This document shows, piece after piece, positions 1 through 7,571 of a DNA stretch of 64,000 nt. The translations under genes were made by a program, and so were the position numbers. Location: positions 1 through 64,000 of the forward strand of contig NZ_SLZF01000011.1 in the NCBI RefSeq assembly GCF_004341515.1. Direction: 5' to 3'. Each line of letters starts with the position of its first letter. Within the stretch, counting starts at the first letter, position 1. Under the pieces are notes generated by a model. It was not told the origin of the DNA. It did not search any database and saw only the letters and a list, made by a program, of their open reading frames with translations. Source of the stretch: Allobosea sp. BK604. GTDB lineage: Bacteria; Pseudomonadota; Alphaproteobacteria; Rhizobiales; Beijerinckiaceae.

Positions 1-120
1 AACATCGCCATGGAAGTGCACCTGATCGTGCCGATCGCGATGGAAGAGAAGCTGCGCTTCGCCATCCGCGAAGGCGGCAGGACCGTCGGCGCCGGCGTCG
101 TCGCCAGCATCATCGCGTAA
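1..120 (+). CDS. tuf: Elongation factor Tu, C-terminal end (partial)
   Basis: This is the last 39 codons of EF-Tu, cut by the window edge. EF-Tu carries aminoacyl-tRNA to the ribosome as a GTP complex. The visible residues belong to beta-barrel domain III, with the family-typical stretch AMEEKLRFAIREGGRTVGAG followed by VVASII. The protein ends in Ala where many homologues end in Glu or Lys. Its place directly before rpsJ is the usual str-S10 junction in alphaproteobacteria. A hairpin with a T-tract follows within 15 bases of the stop. Confidence 0.97.
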   Translation, partial: NIAMEVHLIVPIAMEEKLRFAIREGGRTVGAGVVASIIA

Positions 121-134
121 CGCGTTTTCGTGAG

Positions 135-164
135 GGCGGAAGTCCCTCGGGGCTTTCGCCTTTT
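135..164 (+). terminator. Intrinsic terminator or attenuator between tuf and rpsJ
   Basis: An 11-bp stem (135-145 with 150-160, two G-U pairs) has a 4-base loop and is followed by TTTT. It lies 15 bases after the tuf stop and 24 bases before rpsJ. It may end part of the tuf transcripts and so uncouple tuf from the S10 operon. The T-tract is short, so termination is probably partial. Confidence 0.6.
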
Positions 165-187
165 CACGTCACGGAGAGAACAAGACC

Positions 188-496
188 ATGAACGGTCAAA
201 ATATCCGGATCCGCCTCAAAGCGTTCGACCACCGCATTCTCGACGCTTCGACGCGCGAGATCGTGTCGACCGCGAAGCGGACTGGCGCCCAGGTGCGCGG
301 ACCGATCCCGCTGCCGACGCTTATCGAAAAGTTCACGGTCAACCGCTCGCCCCACATCGACAAGAAGTCGCGCGAGCAGTTTGAGATGCGGACCCACAAG
401 CGGGTCCTCGATATCGTCGACCCGACCCCGCAGACGGTCGACGCCCTCATGAAGCTCGATCTCGCCGCCGGCGTCGACGTCGAAATCAAGCTTTGA
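188..496 (+). CDS. rpsJ: 30S ribosomal protein S10 (NusE)
   Basis: S10 sits in the head of the small subunit and also acts as NusE, joining NusB and NusG in transcription antitermination and transcription-translation coupling. The 102-residue length is normal. Family-typical stretches are seen: TGAQVRGPIPLPT, FTVNRSPHIDKKSREQFE and RTHKR, the last within the tRNA-proximal loop region. The ATG is preceded by GGAGAG with suitable spacing. It is the first gene of the S10 cluster, and it is followed by a 126-base gap carrying a palindromic repeat, longer than most gaps in this operon. Confidence 0.98.
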   Translation: MNGQNIRIRLKAFDHRILDASTREIVSTAKRTGAQVRGPIPLPTLIEKFTVNRSPHIDKKSREQFEMRTHKRVLDIVDPTPQTVDALMKLDLAAGVDVEIKL

Positions 497-499
497 GTT

Positions 500-548
500 G
501 ACCATGGTCTCGACGGCGAACCGGTTTCCACTTCGCCTGACCATGGTT
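500..548 (+). repeat. Palindromic repeat between rpsJ and rplC
   Basis: Outer arms ACCATGGTC (501-509) and GACCATGGT (539-547) flank an inner stem GGCGAA/TTCGCC and the core GAACCGGTTTCCACTTCGC. The same core occurs in the intergenic repeats at 28450-28470 and at 47901-47921, where the outer arms are different but also complementary. It lies inside the S10 transcript and has no T-tract, so it is more likely a folded RNA spacer than a terminator. Confidence 0.75.
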
Positions 549-622
549 TGATCCTGTTTTAGCCGGGTCCTCTGTTTCCGGGTTTTCCGGATGGACATGA
601 CCCCAAGGGAAGGTATGCACCG

Positions 623-1348
623 ATGCGTTCCGGTGTGATTGCACAGAAAGTCGGGATGACCCGCATCTTCACCGATGCCGGCGAGCATATCCCGGTCACC
701 GTGCTGAAGCTCGACAGCTGCCAGGTTGTCGCGCATCGCACGATCGAGAAGAACGGCTATGTCGCCGTGCAGCTCGGAACGGGCTTGGCCAAGGTCAAGA
801 ACGTCTCGAAGGCTGAGCGTGGCCATTTCGCCGTGGCCAAGGTCGAGCCCAAGCGCAAGCTGGTCGAGTTCCGCGTCAGTGACGACGCGCTGATCCCGGT
901 CGGCGCCGAGCTCACCGCGGACCATTTCGTCGTCGGCCAGTTCGTCGATGTCAGCGGCACGACCACCGGTAAGGGTTTCGCCGGCGGCATGAAGCGCTGG
1001 AACTTCGGCGGCCTGCGCGCCACGCACGGTGTTTCGGTCTCGCATCGTTCGATCGGTTCGACCGGCGGCCGTCAGGACCCGGGCAAGACCTTCAAGAACA
1101 AGAAGATGCCGGGCCATCTCGGCGTCGAGCGCGTCACCACGCAGAACCTGCGCGTCGTGCAGACCGATGCCGAGCGCGGCCTGATCCTGGTCGAGGGCGC
1201 CGTCCCCGGCGTTGCCGGCGGCTGGATCCATGTCCGTGACGCTATCAAGCGCGCGCTCCCCAAGGACGCGCCGCTTCCCGGCAAGTTCAAGGTCGCCGGT
1301 GGCGACGCCCAGGCTCCTGCGGCCGAGACGGTTGAGGAGAACGCGTGA
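623..1348 (+). CDS. rplC: 50S ribosomal protein L3
   Basis: L3 is an early assembly protein that reaches from the surface of the large subunit to near the peptidyl-transferase centre. The 241 residues are usual for alphaproteobacteria, which carry a C-terminal extension beyond the E. coli length. The loop TGGRQDPGKTFKNKKMPGHLG-like region (about residues 148-168) contains the Gln that PrmB methylates in E. coli. The C-terminus is Ala/Glu-rich. The stop TGA shares one base with the ATG of rplD, so translation is probably coupled. Confidence 0.98.
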   Translation: MRSGVIAQKVGMTRIFTDAGEHIPVTVLKLDSCQVVAHRTIEKNGYVAVQLGTGLAKVKNVSKAERGHFAVAKVEPKRKLVEFRVSDDALIPVGAELTADHFVVGQFVDVSGTTTGKGFAGGMKRWNFGGLRATHGVSVSHRSIGSTGGRQDPGKTFKNKKMPGHLGVERVTTQNLRVVQTDAERGLILVEGAVPGVAGGWIHVRDAIKRALPKDAPLPGKFKVAGGDAQAPAAETVEENA

Positions 1349-1968
1349 TGAAACTCGATATCACCACTCTCGAAGGCGGCTCGGCCGGTTCGGTCGAGCT
1401 TTCGGATGCGATCTTCGGCCTCGAGCCGCGCGCCGACCTGCTCGCCCGCATGGTGCGCTACCAGCTCGCCAAGCGCCGCGCCGGCACGCATAAGTCGAAG
1501 GGCCGCTCGGAAATCGATCGCACCCGCAAGAAGGTCTACAAGCAGAAGGGCACCGGCGGCGCTCGCCACGGTGCGGCTTCGGCTCCGCAGTTCCGCGGCG
1601 GCGGCAAGGCCTTCGGGCCGATCGTGCGCGACCATGCGCATGACCTGCCGAAGAAGGTGAAGGCGCTCGCGCTTCGCCACGCTCTCTCGGCCAAGGCCAA
1701 GGGCGCGGAGATCATCATCATCGACGACGCCAAGCTGGCGGAGCCGAAGACCAAGGTGCTGCTCGGCCATTTCAGCAAGCTGGACCTCTCCAGCGCCCTG
1801 GTGATCGGCGGCAGCGAGATCGATGTGAATTTCGGCCTGGCCGCGCGTTCGATCCCGAATGTCGACGTGCTGCCGGTCCAGGGCATCAACGTCTACGACA
1901 TCCTGCGCCGCGACAAGCTCGTGCTGACGCGTCAGGCCGTCGATGCGCTGGAGGCGCGCTTCAAATGA
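1348..1968 (+). CDS. rplD: 50S ribosomal protein L4
   Basis: L4 binds 23S rRNA, lines the exit tunnel together with L22, and in some bacteria represses the S10 operon. I chose the ATG at 1348, overlapping the rplC stop by one base, over the in-frame GTG three bases earlier. The product is 206 residues. The tunnel loop is visible as the basic stretch KSKGRSEIDRTRKKVYKQKG followed by TGGARHG (about residues 51-80). The last four bases overlap the rplW start as ATGA. Confidence 0.97.
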   Translation: MKLDITTLEGGSAGSVELSDAIFGLEPRADLLARMVRYQLAKRRAGTHKSKGRSEIDRTRKKVYKQKGTGGARHGAASAPQFRGGGKAFGPIVRDHAHDLPKKVKALALRHALSAKAKGAEIIIIDDAKLAEPKTKVLLGHFSKLDLSSALVIGGSEIDVNFGLAARSIPNVDVLPVQGINVYDILRRDKLVLTRQAVDALEARFK

Positions 1969-2267
1969 GCCAGAACCTGGATCCGCGCCATTACGACGTC
2001 ATCCGTGGTCCGGTGATCACGGAAAAGGCGACCATGCTCTCCGAGCACAACAAGGTCGTCTTCAAGGTCGCGAAGACCGCGACCAAGCCGCAGATCAAGG
2101 CGGCTGTCGAGAAACTGTTCGATGTCAAGGTGAAGAGCGTCAACACGCTGGTCACCGAAGGCAAGGTCAAGGTCTTCCGGGGCCGGCTCGGCCAGCGCTC
2201 GGACGTCAAGAAGGCCGTTGTGACCCTCGAAGAGGGCCACTCGATCGACGTGACCACGGGCCTCTGA
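1965..2267 (+). CDS. rplW: 50S ribosomal protein L23
   Basis: L23 lies at the tunnel exit and is a docking site for trigger factor and SRP. The 100-residue length is normal. Family stretches include YDVIRGPVITEKATML near the N-terminus and VEKLFDVKVKSVNTL in the middle. The ATG overlaps the rplD stop by four bases (ATGA), so it is likely made by coupled translation. rplB follows after 15 bases. Confidence 0.98.
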   Translation: MSQNLDPRHYDVIRGPVITEKATMLSEHNKVVFKVAKTATKPQIKAAVEKLFDVKVKSVNTLVTEGKVKVFRGRLGQRSDVKKAVVTLEEGHSIDVTTGL

Positions 2268-2282
2268 GGAAGGATCGTCATC

Positions 2283-3125
2283 ATGGCTTTGAAAAGCTTC
2301 AAGCCGATCACGCCGAGCCTTCGTCAGCTCGTGATCGTCGACCGCAGCGAGCTCTACAAGGGCAAGCCGCTCAAGACCCTGACCGAGGGCAAGTCGTCCT
2401 CGGGCGGCCGCAACAATCTCGGCCGCATCACCGTCCGCTTCCGCGGCGGTGGCCATAAGCGCACGCTTCGCATCGTCGATTTCAAGCGTCGCGCCAAGGC
2501 CGGCATCCCGGCGACGGTGGAGCGGATCGAGTATGATCCGAACCGCACCGCCTTCATCGCGCTGATCAAGTACAGCGACGGCGAGCAGTCCTACATCCTG
2601 GCGCCGCAGCGCCTGGCTGTCGGCGACACCGTGATCTCGGGCGACACGGTCGACGTGAAGCCCGGCAACGCGGCCCCGATGGGCTCGCTGCCGATCGGCA
2701 CGATCGTCCACAATGTCGAGCTCAAGATCGGCAAGGGCGGCGCGCTGGCTCGTTCGGCGGGCAACTACGCCCAGGTCGTCGGTCGTGACCAAGGTTACGT
2801 CATCGTCCGCTTGAACTCGGGCGAGCAGCGCCTGATCAGCGGCCTGTGCTATGCCACGGTGGGCGCGGTCTCGAACCCCGACCACATGAACACCAACGCC
2901 GGCAAGGCGGGGCGTTCGCGCTGGCTCGGCAAGCGTCCGCATAACCGCGGCGTCTCGATGAACCCGGTCGACCATCCGCATGGCGGCGGCGAAGGCCGCA
3001 CCTCGGGTGGCCGTCATCCGGTCACGCCGTGGGGTCTGCCCACCAAAGGCAAGAAGACCCGCTCGAACAAGCGGACCGATACGTTCATCGTGTCGAGCCG
3101 TCACGCCCGCAAGAAGAAGAACTGA
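2283..3125 (+). CDS. rplB: 50S ribosomal protein L2
   Basis: L2 is a primary rRNA-binding protein needed for subunit association and peptidyl-transferase activity. The 280-residue length is normal. The C-terminal motif MNPVDHPHGGGEGRTSGGRH (about residues 226-245), with the conserved His near the peptidyl-transferase centre, is intact, as is the basic tail ending in RKKKN. The ATG has an AGGAAGGATC-like Shine-Dalgarno region upstream. rpsS starts 8 bases after the stop. Confidence 0.98.
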   Translation: MALKSFKPITPSLRQLVIVDRSELYKGKPLKTLTEGKSSSGGRNNLGRITVRFRGGGHKRTLRIVDFKRRAKAGIPATVERIEYDPNRTAFIALIKYSDGEQSYILAPQRLAVGDTVISGDTVDVKPGNAAPMGSLPIGTIVHNVELKIGKGGALARSAGNYAQVVGRDQGYVIVRLNSGEQRLISGLCYATVGAVSNPDHMNTNAGKAGRSRWLGKRPHNRGVSMNPVDHPHGGGEGRTSGGRHPVTPWGLPTKGKKTRSNKRTDTFIVSSRHARKKKN

Positions 3126-3133
3126 GGTCCGTT

Positions 3134-3412
3134 ATGGCGCGTTCGCTTTGGAAAGGTCCGTTCGTCGACGGATACCTCCTGAAGAAGGCCGAGGTCGCCC
3201 GCACGTCCGGGCGGGCCGAGGTCATCAAGATCTGGAGCCGTCGCTCCACGATTCTCCCGCAGTTCGTCGGTCTGACGTTCGGCGTCTACAACGGGCACAA
3301 GCATGTGCCGGTGAACGTGTCCGAGGACATGGTGGGCCATAAGTTCGGCGAGTTCTCGCCGACGCGCACCTTCCACGGCCATGCCGCCGACAAGAAGGCG
3401 AAGAGGAAGTAA
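3134..3412 (+). CDS. rpsS: 30S ribosomal protein S19
   Basis: S19 is in the head of the small subunit, forms a complex with S13 and touches the A-site tRNA. I chose the ATG at 3134, which gives the canonical N-terminus MARSLWKGPFVDGYLLKKAE and a 92-residue protein. An upstream in-frame ATG inside rplB would add an unrelated extension. The conserved GHKFGEFSPTRTFHGH segment is near the C-terminus. Only 8 bases separate it from rplB and 3 from rplV. Confidence 0.98.
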   Translation: MARSLWKGPFVDGYLLKKAEVARTSGRAEVIKIWSRRSTILPQFVGLTFGVYNGHKHVPVNVSEDMVGHKFGEFSPTRTFHGHAADKKAKRK

Positions 3413-3415
3413 GCC

Positions 3416-3796
3416 ATGGGTAAGCCCTCCGCCCCCCGTGCCTTGCCTGAGAACGAGGCCATTGCGGTCGCCCGCAACCTGCGCGTCAGCCCGCAGAAGC
3501 TGAACCTGGTCGCGGCCCTGATCCGCGGCAAGAAGGTCGCGACGGCGCTCGCCGATCTCGAGTTCTCGCGCAAGCGGATCTCGGTCGACGTGCGCAAGTG
3601 CCTGCAGAGTGCGATCGCCAACGCCGAGAACAACCATGATCTCGACGTCGACGATCTGATCGTCGCGCAGGCCTTCGTCGGCAAGGCGCTTGTCATGAAG
3701 CGCTTCCATGCCCGCGCTCGCGGTCGTGGCGCCCGCATCCTGAAGCCGTTCGCGAACATCACGATTGTGGTGCGCGAAGTCGCGGCCAAGGCCTGA
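3416..3796 (+). CDS. rplV: 50S ribosomal protein L22
   Basis: L22 lines the nascent-peptide tunnel, where its beta-hairpin loop with L4 forms the constriction. The 126-residue length is usual. The family stretches ARNLRVSPQKLNLVAALIRG near the N-terminus and KRFHARARGRGARILKP in the tunnel loop (about residues 94-110) are clear. It starts 3 bases after rpsS and is followed after 10 bases by rpsC. Confidence 0.98.
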   Translation: MGKPSAPRALPENEAIAVARNLRVSPQKLNLVAALIRGKKVATALADLEFSRKRISVDVRKCLQSAIANAENNHDLDVDDLIVAQAFVGKALVMKRFHARARGRGARILKPFANITIVVREVAAKA

Positions 3797-3806
3797 GGAG
3801 AGAACG

Positions 3807-4520
3807 ATGGGTCAGAAAATCAATCCGATCGGCCTTCGTCTCGGCATCAACCGGACCTGGGATTCGCGCTGGTTCGCCGCCAAGGGCGAGTACGGCAAGC
3901 TGCTGCATGAGGATATGGCGATCCGCGCCGCCCTGATGAAGCTGCTGAAGCAGGCCGCCGTCTCGAAGATCATCATCGAGCGTCCGCACAAGAAGTGCCG
4001 CGTCACCATCCACTCGGCCCGTCCGGGCGTGGTGATCGGCAAGAAGGGCGCCGATATCGAGAAGCTGCGCAAGGAAGTCGCGAAGCTGACCAAGGCCGAT
4101 GTGACGATCAACATCGTCGAGGTCCGCAAGCCCGAGATCGACGCGACGCTGGTCGCCGATTCGATCGCGCAGCAGCTCGAGCGCCGCGTTGCTTTCCGTC
4201 GCGCCATGAAGCGGGCCGTTCAGTCGGCCATGCGTCTGGGCGCCGAGGGCATCCGCATCAACTGCTCGGGCCGTCTCGGCGGCGCCGAGATCGCGCGCCT
4301 CGAGTGGTATCGCGAGGGCCGCGTGCCGCTGCATACGCTGCGCGCCGACGTGGATTACGGTGTGGGCACCGCCTTCACCACCTACGGCACGTGCGGCATC
4401 AAGGTCTGGATCTTCAAGGGCGAGATCCTCGAACACGACCCGATGGCCCAGGACAAGCGTCTCTCGGACGAGGGCGGCCGCTCGGGTGAGCGTCGCGATC
4501 GTCGTGAGCAGGCTGCGTAA
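3807..4520 (+). CDS. rpsC: 30S ribosomal protein S3
   Basis: S3 forms part of the mRNA entry channel and, with S4 and S5, contributes helicase activity. The ATG at 3807 gives the canonical MGQKINPIGLRLGINRTW start and a 237-residue protein; GGAG lies upstream. The type II KH domain with its GxxG loop is seen as PGVVIGKKGADIEKL (about residues 71-85). The C-terminal domain carries the conserved EGRVPLHTLRADVDYG. Confidence 0.98.
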   Translation: MGQKINPIGLRLGINRTWDSRWFAAKGEYGKLLHEDMAIRAALMKLLKQAAVSKIIIERPHKKCRVTIHSARPGVVIGKKGADIEKLRKEVAKLTKADVTINIVEVRKPEIDATLVADSIAQQLERRVAFRRAMKRAVQSAMRLGAEGIRINCSGRLGGAEIARLEWYREGRVPLHTLRADVDYGVGTAFTTYGTCGIKVWIFKGEILEHDPMAQDKRLSDEGGRSGERRDRREQAA

Positions 4521-4538
4521 GGCTGATCGAGAAGAGCC

Positions 4539-4952
4539 ATGTTGCAACCGAAGCGAACCAAGTTCCGCAAGCAGTTCAAGGGGCGCATCTCCGGCGTCGC
4601 CAAGGGCGGCACGGACCTCAATTTCGGCCAGTTCGGCCTGAAGGCGATGATGCCCGAGCGCGTCACCGCCCGTCAGATCGAGGCTGCCCGCCGCGCCATC
4701 ACCCGCGCGATGAAGCGTGCCGGCCGCGTCTGGATCCGCGTGTTCCCCGACGTGCCGGTCTCGAAGAAGCCGACCGAAGTCCGCATGGGTAAGGGCAAGG
4801 GCTCGCCGGAATTCTGGGCGGCCAAGGTCAAGCCCGGCCGGATCATGTTCGAGATCGACGGCGTGGCCGAGGACACCGCGCGCGAAGCGCTGCGTCTCGG
4901 TGCGGCCAAACTGCCGATCAAGACCCGTTTCATCCAGCGCATCGCCGAGTAA
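4539..4952 (+). CDS. rplP: 50S ribosomal protein L16
   Basis: L16 organises the A-site region of the large subunit. The 137 residues begin with MLQPKRTKFRKQFKGRISGV, the family start. The conserved Arg in ARRAITRAMKRAGRVWIRVF, which corresponds to the Arg hydroxylated by YcfD in E. coli, lies in the middle of the protein. The downstream rpmC starts 10 bases after the stop behind a good AAGGAGGG ribosome-binding site. Confidence 0.98.
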   Translation: MLQPKRTKFRKQFKGRISGVAKGGTDLNFGQFGLKAMMPERVTARQIEAARRAITRAMKRAGRVWIRVFPDVPVSKKPTEVRMGKGKGSPEFWAAKVKPGRIMFEIDGVAEDTAREALRLGAAKLPIKTRFIQRIAE

Positions 4953-4962
4953 GGAGGGCGAC

Positions 4963-5175
4963 ATGAAAGCTACGCAACGCCTGTCCGACCTCAAGGTGAT
5001 GAGTGTCGATCAGCTCCAGGACGAGCTTCTCAAGCTCAAAAAGGAGCAGTTCAACCTGCGTTTCCAGCGCGCCACCGGCCAGCTCGAGAATACCTCGCGC
5101 GTCACCGAAGTGCGCAAGGACATCGCCCGCATCAAGACGCTGCAGCGGTCCAAGACCGTTGCTGCGAGCGCCTGA
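4963..5175 (+). CDS. rpmC: 50S ribosomal protein L29
   Basis: L29 is a small helical protein next to L23 at the tunnel exit. The ATG at 4963 is directly behind AAGGAGGGCGAC and gives a 70-residue protein with the family stretch LKKEQFNLRFQRATGQLENT followed by VRKDIARIKT. A longer frame that begins inside rplP exists but would add an unrelated extension. rpsQ follows after 12 bases. Confidence 0.98.
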   Translation: MKATQRLSDLKVMSVDQLQDELLKLKKEQFNLRFQRATGQLENTSRVTEVRKDIARIKTLQRSKTVAASA

Positions 5176-5187
5176 GGAGCAAGAACA

Positions 5188-5430
5188 ATGCCGAAGCGCG
5201 TGCTGCAGGGCGTCGTCGTCAGCGACAAGCAGAATAAAACTGTTGTGGTCAAGGTCGAGCGGCGCTATACGCACCCGCTCCTCAAGAAGACGGTGCGCCG
5301 TACCAAAAACTATCACGCCCATGACGAGGCGCAGGTGGTCAAGGTCGGAGACACGGTCTGGATCGAGGAGTCCAAGCCCATCTCCAAGCTGAAAAGCTGG
5401 GTTGTGCTCGACAACGCCCCCAAGGCGTAA
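5188..5430 (+). CDS. rpsQ: 30S ribosomal protein S17
   Basis: S17 is an early-binding OB-fold protein of the small-subunit body. The 80-residue protein starts MPKRVLQGVVVSDKQNKTVV and contains VERRYTHPLLKK, both typical. It is the last gene of the S10 part. The 110-base gap to rplN contains a small GGGGG/CCCCC hairpin (5449-5465) and is the natural boundary between the S10 and spc groups. Confidence 0.98.
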   Translation: MPKRVLQGVVVSDKQNKTVVVKVERRYTHPLLKKTVRRTKNYHAHDEAQVVKVGDTVWIEESKPISKLKSWVVLDNAPKA

Positions 5431-5540
5431 GTCAAATCACTGAGGCCAGGGGGCGATCGACCCCCGTCAGTCGTAGTCCGGGCCGGCGCTGACGCCGCGT
5501 CCGGAAACCGCGCTGATATTGAAGTGGAAGGATCAAGGCC

Positions 5541-5909
5541 ATGATCCAGGTGCAGACGAATCTCGAGGTCGCGGACAATTCCGGCGCCCGTCGCGTGATG
5601 TGCATCAAGGTTCTCGGCGGGTCGAAGCGCAAATACGCTGGTGTCGGTGACATCATCGTCGTTTCGATCAAGGAAGCCATTCCCCGTGGACGCGTGAAGA
5701 AGGGCGACGTCATGAAGGCGGTCGTCGTTCGCACCGCCAAGGACGTCAAGCGCGCCGATGGTTCGGTGATCCGTTTCGACCGCAATGCGGCCGTGCTGAT
5801 CAACAACCAGAAGGAGCCGGTGGGCACCCGTATCTTCGGACCGGTTCCGCGCGAGCTGCGCGCCAAGAACCACATGAAGATCATCTCGCTTGCGCCAGAG
5901 GTGCTGTGA
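5541..5909 (+). CDS. rplN: 50S ribosomal protein L14
   Basis: L14 is at the subunit interface, contacts 16S rRNA and binds the silencing factor RsfS. The 122-residue protein begins MIQVQTNLEVADNSGARRVM and contains GDIIVVSIKEAIPRG and the C-terminal RELRAKNHMKIISLAPEVL, all typical. The stop TGA shares its last base with the ATG of rplX. It is the first gene of the spc part and has AAGGATCAAGGCC upstream. Confidence 0.98.
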   Translation: MIQVQTNLEVADNSGARRVMCIKVLGGSKRKYAGVGDIIVVSIKEAIPRGRVKKGDVMKAVVVRTAKDVKRADGSVIRFDRNAAVLINNQKEPVGTRIFGPVPRELRAKNHMKIISLAPEVL

Positions 5910-6226
5910 TGGCTGCGAAGATCAAGAAGGGCGACAAGGTCGTCGTGCTGGCCGGCCGTGACAAGGGCAAGGGCGGCGAAGTGCTCAAGGTGCTGCCGAA
6001 GGATGGCCGCGCCTTGGTGCGTGGTGTCAATCTCGTGAAGCGCCATACCAAGCAGTCGGCGCAGTCCGAGGGCGGCATCATCAGCAAGGAAGCCACGATC
6101 GACCTGTCGAACATCGCCATCGCCGATCCCAAGGACGGCAAGGCGACTCGCGTCGGTTTCAAGGTCCTCGACGATGGTCGCAAGGTCCGTTTCGCCAAGC
6201 GCTCGGGGGATCTGATCGATGGCTGA
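5909..6226 (+). CDS. rplX: 50S ribosomal protein L24
   Basis: L24 is one of the two assembly-initiator proteins of the large subunit and lies near the tunnel exit. I chose ATG at 5909, overlapping the rplN stop by one base, instead of the GTG three bases earlier. The product is 105 residues with the KOW motif KKGDKVVVLAGRDKGKGGEV at residues 5-24. Its end overlaps the start of rplE by 8 bases. Confidence 0.97.
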   Translation: MAAKIKKGDKVVVLAGRDKGKGGEVLKVLPKDGRALVRGVNLVKRHTKQSAQSEGGIISKEATIDLSNIAIADPKDGKATRVGFKVLDDGRKVRFAKRSGDLIDG

Positions 6227-6785
6227 GGCTCAGCAGGCGGCTCTTACGCCGCGCATGAAGAAGCATTACGAGGACGTCGTTCGTCCGGCGATGATCGCCG
6301 AGTTCGGCTACAAGAATGCCATGGAAGTCCCGTCGATCGAGAAGATCGTCATCAACATGGGCGTGGGCGAGGCCACTGCCGACCGCAAGAAGGTCGACAG
6401 CGCTGCCGGTGACCTGGCGCTCATCGCCGGCCAGAAGCCGGTGATCACCAAGTCCCGCCTCGCCATCGCCGGCTTCAAGCTGCGCGAGAACATGGCTGTG
6501 GGCTGCAAGGTCACGCTGCGCAAGACCAAGATGTTCGAGTTCGTCGACCGGCTCGTCACCATCGCCTTGCCGCGCGTGCGCGACTTCCGCGGTCTCAACC
6601 CGAAGTCGTTCGACGGGCGCGGCAATTTCGCGCTCGGGATCAAGGAGCACATCGTGTTCCCCGAGATCAACTACGACAAGGTCGACTCCGTGTGGGGCAT
6701 GGACGTGATCGTCTGCACGACTGCGAAGTCGGATGACGAGGCGCGCGCCTTGCTCAAGCACTTCAACTTCCCGTTCCGGCAGTGA
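6219..6785 (+). CDS. rplE: 50S ribosomal protein L5
   Basis: L5 binds 5S rRNA and contacts P-site tRNA and S13 across the subunit bridge. The 188-residue protein has the typical VPSIEKIVINMGVGEA near residue 31 and the C-terminal FPEINYDKVDSVWGMDV. The start overlaps rplX by 8 bases, so its translation is probably coupled. The gap to rpsN is 36 bases and carries an AGGAGAG ribosome-binding site. Confidence 0.98.
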   Translation: MAEAQQAALTPRMKKHYEDVVRPAMIAEFGYKNAMEVPSIEKIVINMGVGEATADRKKVDSAAGDLALIAGQKPVITKSRLAIAGFKLRENMAVGCKVTLRKTKMFEFVDRLVTIALPRVRDFRGLNPKSFDGRGNFALGIKEHIVFPEINYDKVDSVWGMDVIVCTTAKSDDEARALLKHFNFPFRQ

Positions 6786-6821
6786 GCCTTACCGCTCATA
6801 CGCGGAAACCAGGAGAGATCG

Positions 6822-7127
6822 ATGGCTAAGAAGAGCTCCGTCGAGAACAACGAACGCCGCCGCAAGCTCGTGAAGAAGTTTGCTGGCAAGCGCTCGCGTC
6901 TTCTCGCGATTGCCAATGACGAAAGCCAGTCCATGGACGAGCGTTTCCTCGCTCGCCTCAAGCTGGCCGAACTGCCGCGCAACTCGGCTGCCAACCGTAT
7001 TCGCAACCGCTGCGAAGTGACCGGCCGCCCGCGTGCGTTCTACCGCAAGCTGAAGATGTCGCGCGTTGCGCTGCGCGAGCTCGGCAACAAGGGGCTGGTT
7101 CCCGGCCTCGTCAAGTCGAGCTGGTGA
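6822..7127 (+). CDS. rpsN: 30S ribosomal protein S14 (zinc-free form)
   Basis: S14 is in the head of the small subunit. This is the long, 101-residue form. It has a single Cys in NRCEVTGRPRAFYRK and lacks the two CxxC pairs of the zinc-binding form, so it needs no zinc. No zinc-binding paralogue is seen in the window. It has AGGAGAG upstream and is followed after 12 bases by rpsH. Confidence 0.98.
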   Translation: MAKKSSVENNERRRKLVKKFAGKRSRLLAIANDESQSMDERFLARLKLAELPRNSAANRIRNRCEVTGRPRAFYRKLKMSRVALRELGNKGLVPGLVKSSW

Positions 7128-7139
7128 GGAGGACGCAAC

Positions 7140-7538
7140 ATGGCGATCATTGATCCGCTAGGCGATATGCTGACCCGCATCCGCAATGCGCAGATGCGGC
7201 GCAAGTCCCGTGTGAGCACCCCCGGCTCGAAGCTGCGCGCCCGCGTGCTCGACGTGCTGCAGTCGGAAGGGTACATCCGCGGCTATTCGACGACCGAGTT
7301 CGGCAATGGCCGGACGGAGTTCGACATCGAGCTGAAGTACCATGAGGGACAGCCGGTCATCCGTGCGATCTCTCGGGTCTCGAAGCCCGGCCGCCGCGTC
7401 TACTCTTCGGTGGATACGATGCCGCGCGTGGCCGACGGCCTCGGCGTGACCATCGTCTCGACCCCGAAGGGTGTGATGCCCGATCACCTTGCCCGCGAGC
7501 AGAACGTGGGTGGCGAAGTGCTCTGCAAGGTCTTCTGA
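7140..7538 (+). CDS. rpsH: 30S ribosomal protein S8
   Basis: S8 is a primary 16S rRNA-binding protein and, in E. coli, the translational repressor of the spc operon. The 132-residue protein contains DPLGDMLTRIRNAQMRRK at the N-terminus and the conserved C-terminal GVTIVSTPKGVMPD. I found no convincing copy of the S8 mRNA operator within rplX-rplE, but I could not fold the region. The gene stands 12 bases after rpsN. Confidence 0.98.
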   Translation: MAIIDPLGDMLTRIRNAQMRRKSRVSTPGSKLRARVLDVLQSEGYIRGYSTTEFGNGRTEFDIELKYHEGQPVIRAISRVSKPGRRVYSSVDTMPRVADGLGVTIVSTPKGVMPDHLAREQNVGGEVLCKVF

Positions 7539-7571
7539 CCTTCACAGCCGCTGCTCATCAGGAGAGATCCA

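Noticed and set aside
164..1231. A 355-codon open frame on the minus strand across rpsJ-rplC
   Set aside because: Antisense to two certain ribosomal genes. It is open because of GC-rich third positions, and its Arg/Asp/Leu-rich product matches nothing.
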